DNA of 64,000 nucleotides, taken from NCBI RefSeq assembly GCF_001877785.1, contig NZ_MINN01000011.1:50468-114467 (forward strand), given 5' to 3'. The first letter of the stretch is position 1. Every line of letters begins with the position of its first letter. This DNA comes from Rossellomorea aquimaris (GTDB lineage: Bacteria > Bacillota > Bacilli > Bacillales > Bacillaceae_B). Both the position numbers and the translations under genes were made by a program. The notes under the pieces are model-generated. The model did no database searches. It saw nothing but the letters and a program-made list of their open reading frames with translations, and had not been told where the DNA came from. Shown piece by piece: positions 59,715 to 64,000 of the stretch.

Positions 59715-59743
59715 TTGACGCAAAAAAGTGCGTCCGTTATAGT
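59715..59743 (+). promoter_or_regulatory. Sigma-A promoter of the nitroreductase gene
   Basis: TTGACG at 59715-59720, 17-bp spacer, TATAGT at 59738-59743. Confidence 0.75.
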
Positions 59744-59832
59744 GGTCATGTTATCAGACACTTACAAAAAGTAAGCAGCATCCAGATTCATCCTGTATTA
59801 TAGCACTTTTCTCACATCAAGGAGGCATGATC

Positions 59833-60444
59833 ATGACAGATTTCTTTCAAGTGGCAGAAGAACGCCGCTCTACAAAAGTGTATAACCCTGAGGTGGAAAT
59901 CCCGCGTGAAGAATTGGTAGAGATTCTTCAGGTTGCAGGAAAAGCACCGTCAGCCTGGAATCTTCAGCATTGGCAATTTCTTGTGTTCGATCGTAAAGAA
60001 GTCCAGGAGCGCCTGCTTCCGATTGCATACAATCAGCAGCAGGTCGTTGATGCTTCGGCAGTTGTCGCGGTACTCGGCGATCTTGAGGCAGATAAAAAGA
60101 TCGATCCGGTCCTTGACCCTTCGATTGAAAGGGGAGAAATGACGCCGGAATTAAAGGAAATCCTCTCCAAACAGATCAAAGGGGCATACAGCCGTGATCT
60201 TTATCCAAGAGATGCTGCGTTCAGCAATGCCTCTCTTGCAGCCATGCAGTTGATGCTTGCAGCCAAGGCGAAAGGATGGGACACTTGTCCGATCGGTGGC
60301 TTCAACCCATCTGCACTTGTATCCCAGTTCAATGTTTCCGAACGTTACTTGCCGATCATGCTGATCACGATCGGTAAACCTCTGAAGGAAGCACGAAAAA
60401 CAGACCGGCTGGATATCCGCAACCTGATTGACTGGGCGGAATAA
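59833..60444 (+). CDS. Nitroreductase-family flavoprotein
   Basis: 203 residues. FMN-binding features: RRSTKVYNPEVEI at the start (Arg-x-Ser for phosphate), AGKAPSAWNLQHWQFLVF, and near the end GGFNPSALVSQFNV and ITIGKP. It reduces nitro or quinone compounds with NAD(P)H; similar to YdgI/YodC-type proteins in Bacillus. Start at 59833: AAGGAGG lies seven bases ahead; the ATG at 59827 is too close. Followed by a terminator. Confidence 0.85.
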   Translation: MTDFFQVAEERRSTKVYNPEVEIPREELVEILQVAGKAPSAWNLQHWQFLVFDRKEVQERLLPIAYNQQQVVDASAVVAVLGDLEADKKIDPVLDPSIERGEMTPELKEILSKQIKGAYSRDLYPRDAAFSNASLAAMQLMLAAKAKGWDTCPIGGFNPSALVSQFNVSERYLPIMLITIGKPLKEARKTDRLDIRNLIDWAE

Positions 60445-60452
60445 ACGACAAG

Positions 60453-60487
60453 GCCGCATCGCTATGGCAGCGATGCGGCTCTTTTTT
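60453..60487 (+). terminator. Terminator of the nitroreductase gene
   Basis: GCCGCATCGCT / AGCGATGCGGC with short loop, then TCTTTTTT. Confidence 0.9.
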
Positions 60488-62132
60488 ATATATTCAATAA
60501 ATCCTTTGTTACCCTCTGGATGATCTTCGGCAGCACCGAGAAAGTATATGGCTTATAGACACGTTCCGTCCACTGATGACCGTCTTTACCATAGACGCCG
60601 ATATTGATGGAAGGAATGTTTAGCTTCCTGATTGTTTCAATCGGGACAGGGTAGAGATCGTCAATCATCGGCAGATTCTTCGTGATGACCTCGATATCTT
60701 CATCCTCCTCGTGCAGGGACAGAAAACTGCCGTCTGCAAGATAAGGGAAAAAGCGTTTTACTACGAATTCTTCCCCTGTCTCACGTGAAATTTGATTCAG
60801 ACAGCCCTCCAGGATGTCCTTCACTTTCTTACCGTACTCATTTTCTTCATTTAAATAGTTATGCGGCAGAAATGGCGGAGCCAAGAAAATGATTACTCTC
60901 GGGGTCCGGTCCGGATCGAGAAGCTGAAGTGCTTCAACCATTTTGTAAGCGATCGTCCTTCGGTCCTCCCCTTCATGCCTGCGATAAACTTCCTCCATGA
61001 CGGGATCAGGATCAAGCCCCCGCTCCTTCAGCCAGAAAATATATTCCCGGAGCGTCAGCACATCAACATGCCAGGACAGCTCCCGTTCAGGAAAACCGTG
61101 GTAGCTTCGGTAGTTCTCGTACTGCTCCCTGCTCTTCATTTCAAGCTGTTCCACCGCTTTTATGGCTGCTTTTTTCATGACGTATAAAACGTCCCTGGCC
61201 GTTTTTTCATAAACAAAGTAGTTGAAATAGATCGACGTACTTAGAGGTGTCTGCACATTATATGCCGTCTTATCGTCTTTAAAATAAAGACAGGACGGCG
61301 GGAGGGTGAATTCACCCGGGATTTTCTCGACAAAATCAAGATTCTGATTGATTTCCAAATTGATTTTAGATGCGATTGCCGTCGGGTCGATCGACGTCAA
61401 TACGTCACCGACATGCGCTTCCCTTCCATAGATATAGAAGCCGGGCAGAAATTTACCCGCTGCCCCGGTGTATATATATCTCTTGCAATCCCCATCATAA
61501 ATAGGTGAAATAAAATCGGTATTAACGGCCGCCAGATAGTCGAAGCCTTCTCCTTTAAGCCTGTCGAGTTCGGATAAAGCGGCAATAATTCCTGCATGCT
61601 CACTTTCCTCATCTCCATTGAACAGGAACAATAGATTCCCTTTAGGATGCTCCTTTTGTTCGGAAAAATATAGCAGGTTGGCGAGATGGACGGCGATCCC
61701 GCTTTGCATATCAAGTGAACCCCTTCCGAACAGCCAATTGCCTGAGCGCGCATCTTCCCTTACTTTGTCTTCCCCTTCATAGTCCATAAAAAATTTCTGG
61801 AGGAAGTCGGGATCATGGGCCATTTCCTGCAGAGCCCCGTAATCATCCGTACCGACAGTGTCATAATGGGCATGGAATAATAAAGTCTTTGCCGATTCCC
61901 CTTCGAGGAGTGCAAAGACATTCTGCCTGCCGATCCCGTCATTTGGGACCTTTTGCATCCAGACTTTATCAGGATGCTTCTGGAAATAAGGAAATGACCG
62001 GACGATATCATATATATATTGAGCTTTCCTGCTTTCTCCGGCTGTTCCGTTGTAACTTTCAAGAGCGACTAGTGATCGTGTGATGAGCTCGATCTGTTCG
62101 GAGATCGATTTGTTTTGTAATTTCATATACAC
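60486..62132 (-). CDS. RocB-like M20-family amidohydrolase
   Basis: 548 residues (B. subtilis RocB 566). Zinc ligands of M20 peptidases are seen: His and Asp in LLFHAHYDTVG, Asp in GRGSLDMQSG, and the Glu pair in NGDEESEHAG. RocB belongs to arginine or ornithine use in B. subtilis but its exact reaction is not proven; no roc genes flank this one. The start is GTG 62132 (ten bases after GGAG) or ATG 62126. Confidence 0.75.
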   Translation of the reverse strand: MYMKLQNKSISEQIELITRSLVALESYNGTAGESRKAQYIYDIVRSFPYFQKHPDKVWMQKVPNDGIGRQNVFALLEGESAKTLLFHAHYDTVGTDDYGALQEMAHDPDFLQKFFMDYEGEDKVREDARSGNWLFGRGSLDMQSGIAVHLANLLYFSEQKEHPKGNLLFLFNGDEESEHAGIIAALSELDRLKGEGFDYLAAVNTDFISPIYDGDCKRYIYTGAAGKFLPGFYIYGREAHVGDVLTSIDPTAIASKINLEINQNLDFVEKIPGEFTLPPSCLYFKDDKTAYNVQTPLSTSIYFNYFVYEKTARDVLYVMKKAAIKAVEQLEMKSREQYENYRSYHGFPERELSWHVDVLTLREYIFWLKERGLDPDPVMEEVYRRHEGEDRRTIAYKMVEALQLLDPDRTPRVIIFLAPPFLPHNYLNEENEYGKKVKDILEGCLNQISRETGEEFVVKRFFPYLADGSFLSLHEEDEDIEVITKNLPMIDDLYPVPIETIRKLNIPSINIGVYGKDGHQWTERVYKPYTFSVLPKIIQRVTKDLLNI

Positions 62133-62324
62133 GTTAACACCGCTCCTTTCCCTTCATTTTAATCTCTGTAATTGAGTACATCTTATCGAAAAAGCCATCT
62201 ATTTGGAAGGGGTTTCAAAATTATTTTTTTATTCTTTTTGAAGTAAACTATTGAATTTCACCCTAATACCGAATATTATATTATTTGTGTGTTTTTAATG
62301 TTCGTTTTTTATGGAGGTATTAAC

Positions 62325-63626
62325 ATGTTTAAACTACAAGAGAACGGCACTACCCCTAAAACTGAAATACTGGCGGGGTTGACGACGTTCTTGACCATGG
62401 TATATATCGTGATCGTCAATCCGATCATTTTGGCTGATGCCGGTGTACCGTTTGATCAGGTATTCCTGGCGACGATTATTTCAGCCGTGGCAGGTACGCT
62501 GTGGATGGCGTTATTTGCAAACTACCCGATTGCAATTGCTCCGGGTATGGGATTGAATGCTTACTTTACTTATTCGGTTGTTGGAGCCAATGACGATATT
62601 TCTTATGTGGTAGCATTTTCTGCAGTATTTGTAGCAGGTATCATATTTGTCATTCTTTCTCTGACCCCATTCCGCGCTAAATTAATCGAGGCGATCCCCC
62701 AGAATCTGAAACACGGGATCACCGCCGGTATCGGTCTGTTCATTGCATTCATCGGCTTAAGACTGACAGGGCTTATTGAAGCTCATCCTACCAATCTGGT
62801 AAAGCTCGGGGATCTTCATTCACATTCAGCGCTCCTTGCCCTTGCAGGATTGGCTGTGACGCTTGTGCTTATGGTGCTGAACGTACATGGAGCACTATTC
62901 ATCGGAATGATTGTGACAGCTTTCATTGCCTATTTCACAGGTGATCTTTCTTTTGACAAAGGGATATTTGCCATTCCTCATCTTCCGGAAGGACTGATCA
63001 TCAGCAATCCGGTCACCGCTTTTGCAGATGTGGTTCAGTACGGTTTATATGCAGTGGTATTCTCATTCCTGCTCGTGACCATATTCGATACGACCGGCAC
63101 GATGATCGGGGTTGCCCAGCAGGCTGGACTGATGAAGGGCAATCAATTGCCAAGGGCGCGTGAAGCACTGCTTGCAGACTCTGTGGCAACGACTGTCGGG
63201 GCCATGTTCGGTACAAGCCCGACTTCAGCTTATATCGAGTCTTCTGCTGGTGTTTCTGCAGGAGGAAGGACAGGTTTGACGACGTTGACGGTATCGATTC
63301 TATTCATCGTTTCCGCCTTCTTCGGCCCGCTCGTAAGCGCGCTTTCTGGAATTTCGGCCATAACGGCCCCCGCTCTCATCATTGTCGGAAGCTTGATGAT
63401 GGGAAGCATTTCACACATCAAATGGGACGAACTTGATGAAGCCTTCCCTGCATTCCTGATCATCCTGAGCATGCCTCTGACATCTAGCATCGCTACGGGG
63501 ATCGCGCTTGGATTCATCTCCTATCCGCTGTTGAAAGTGGTTAAAGGACAATGGAGACAGGTACATCCGCTTGTCTATGTCTTTGCGGTATTATTTTTCT
63601 ATCAATTGGCGTTCCTGCCGCATTAA
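62325..63626 (+). CDS. Purine (hypoxanthine/guanine-type) permease, AzgA/PbuG family
   Basis: 433 residues, fourteen-segment NCS2 (AzgA-type) permease. TEILAGLTTFLTMVYIVIVNP, APGMGLNAYFTYSVVG, PQNLKHGITAGIGLFIAFIG, FDTTGTMIGVAQQAG and GTSPTSAYIESSAGVSAGGRTG are the family hallmarks. It takes up guanine, hypoxanthine or adenine. PbuG and PbuO of B. subtilis have 440 and 432 residues; I cannot choose. I looked for a purine riboswitch in the leader and saw none. Start at 62325 after ATGGAGGTATTAAC. Confidence 0.85.
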   Translation: MFKLQENGTTPKTEILAGLTTFLTMVYIVIVNPIILADAGVPFDQVFLATIISAVAGTLWMALFANYPIAIAPGMGLNAYFTYSVVGANDDISYVVAFSAVFVAGIIFVILSLTPFRAKLIEAIPQNLKHGITAGIGLFIAFIGLRLTGLIEAHPTNLVKLGDLHSHSALLALAGLAVTLVLMVLNVHGALFIGMIVTAFIAYFTGDLSFDKGIFAIPHLPEGLIISNPVTAFADVVQYGLYAVVFSFLLVTIFDTTGTMIGVAQQAGLMKGNQLPRAREALLADSVATTVGAMFGTSPTSAYIESSAGVSAGGRTGLTTLTVSILFIVSAFFGPLVSALSGISAITAPALIIVGSLMMGSISHIKWDELDEAFPAFLIILSMPLTSSIATGIALGFISYPLLKVVKGQWRQVHPLVYVFAVLFFYQLAFLPH

Positions 63627-63695
63627 ATAGAATCGCAGTCAATACTTTTTAAAGCTCTGCCTGAAGAAGAATTTTTACAGGGGGCTCTAAACCAC

Positions 63696-63749
63696 GCTAT
63701 TGATTTCCGTGCAAGACTCCGCTTTCCGCGGGTAGCCCGTGAGCCTCCC
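63696..63749 (+). repeat. MITE-like repeat, copy F (left arm only)
   Basis: CGCTATTGATTTCCGTGCAAG, CTCCGCTTTCCGCGGGTAGC and CCGTGAGCCTCC as in the other copies, then the similarity stops. Confidence 0.8.
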
Positions 63750-64000
63750 TCACGATAATGGCAGGTTACTTAGAATATCTTTGTTTTTCTCCGGATTTCT
63801 TAAGTGTTCAATATAAGAGACACGGCATGGTCAAACAGATACACCCAAATTTAAATATATCTGGAAACACGCGTGGCACGTTAATAGACCGGAAAGGGGT
63901 ATTTCCAATAATAGGTACTAAAATATGATCGCACCTTTGGATCTCCACAAGCGACATGGTGGTGGACCCTCCCATTTCTCTCGGCGTCTATGCGCGTAAA
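63750..64000. other. End of window, no gene seen
   Basis: About 250 bases with no convincing ORF, hairpin or known motif; similarity to the repeat family stops at 63749. Confidence 0.5.

Noticed and set aside
62133..62324. Purine riboswitch before the purine permease
   Set aside because: I looked for the conserved TATA-N-CCTAATATGG-type core and matching P1 stem and saw none.

Overview
The window looks like chromosomal DNA of a spore-forming, low-to-mid G+C Gram-positive bacterium of the family Bacillaceae. It carries an alpha/beta-type SASP gene behind a sigma-G-like promoter, splAB, spoVR and spore-associated ATP-grasp genes. Gene order closely follows two blocks of the Bacillus subtilis chromosome: yheA-B-C-D-E / sspB / yheG-bmrD-bmrC, and yhcT-U-X / pgcA / yhcY-Z / yhdA-B-C / spoVR. 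The protein sequences and the intergenic repeats suggest a genus outside the B. subtilis and B. cereus groups; the exact genus cannot be fixed from sequence alone. There are no rRNA genes, standard tRNA genes, CRISPR arrays or prophages.

Layout. 1-11 kb: a transposase relic, yheA-yheB, then four overlapping YheC/YheD-type ATP-grasp genes on the other strand, a ferritin-like gene, yheE, a CstR-like regulator and yxkF-msmX. 11-18 kb: a zinc-ribbon protein, sspB with a tRNA-like leader, fumC, two orphan oligopeptide-type permeases, a cystine-type ABC importer. 18-25 kb: yheG, the multidrug exporter bmrCD behind a leader-peptide/double-terminator attenuator, and a sigY operon ending in a YbjQ-family gene. 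25-35 kb: an MFS transporter, a P-loop protein, universal stress protein, an XRE regulator, a DAACS symporter, an ArsC-fold protein that has lost its catalytic loop, splAB, ycsN and an FbpA-family protein. 35-49 kb: yczE, spoVR, an MFS transporter, yhdC/B/A, the yhcYZ two-component system, an SDR, pgcA, yhcX. 49-64 kb: bdbC plus a membrane-anchored thioredoxin, yhcU/T, a WrbA-like gene, a YvgN-like reductase, helD, a RimK-like ATP-grasp gene, an mscL with a stop at codon 2, a LacI regulator divergent from a 42-aa membrane protein, a nitroreductase, a RocB-like peptidase and a purine permease.

Three kinds of structure are not explained by ordinary genes. (1) Five intergenic arrays of short degenerate motifs spaced at about 20 bp, with at least three unrelated motif families (ACCAAC/GTTGGT, TATGATCCATT, CCG/CGG); in the best arrays the motif recurs every 20 bp exactly. 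(2) A dispersed MITE-like repeat of about 220-260 bp in three full-length and three partial copies, one full-length copy having its hairpin core inverted relative to the arms. (3) Leader RNAs: a 67-nt cloverleaf-like element with a 7-bp acceptor-type stem, T-arm-like hairpin and encoded CCA directly ahead of sspB, and an attenuator ahead of bmrCD in which the end of a 24-codon leader ORF can pair with the first terminator.
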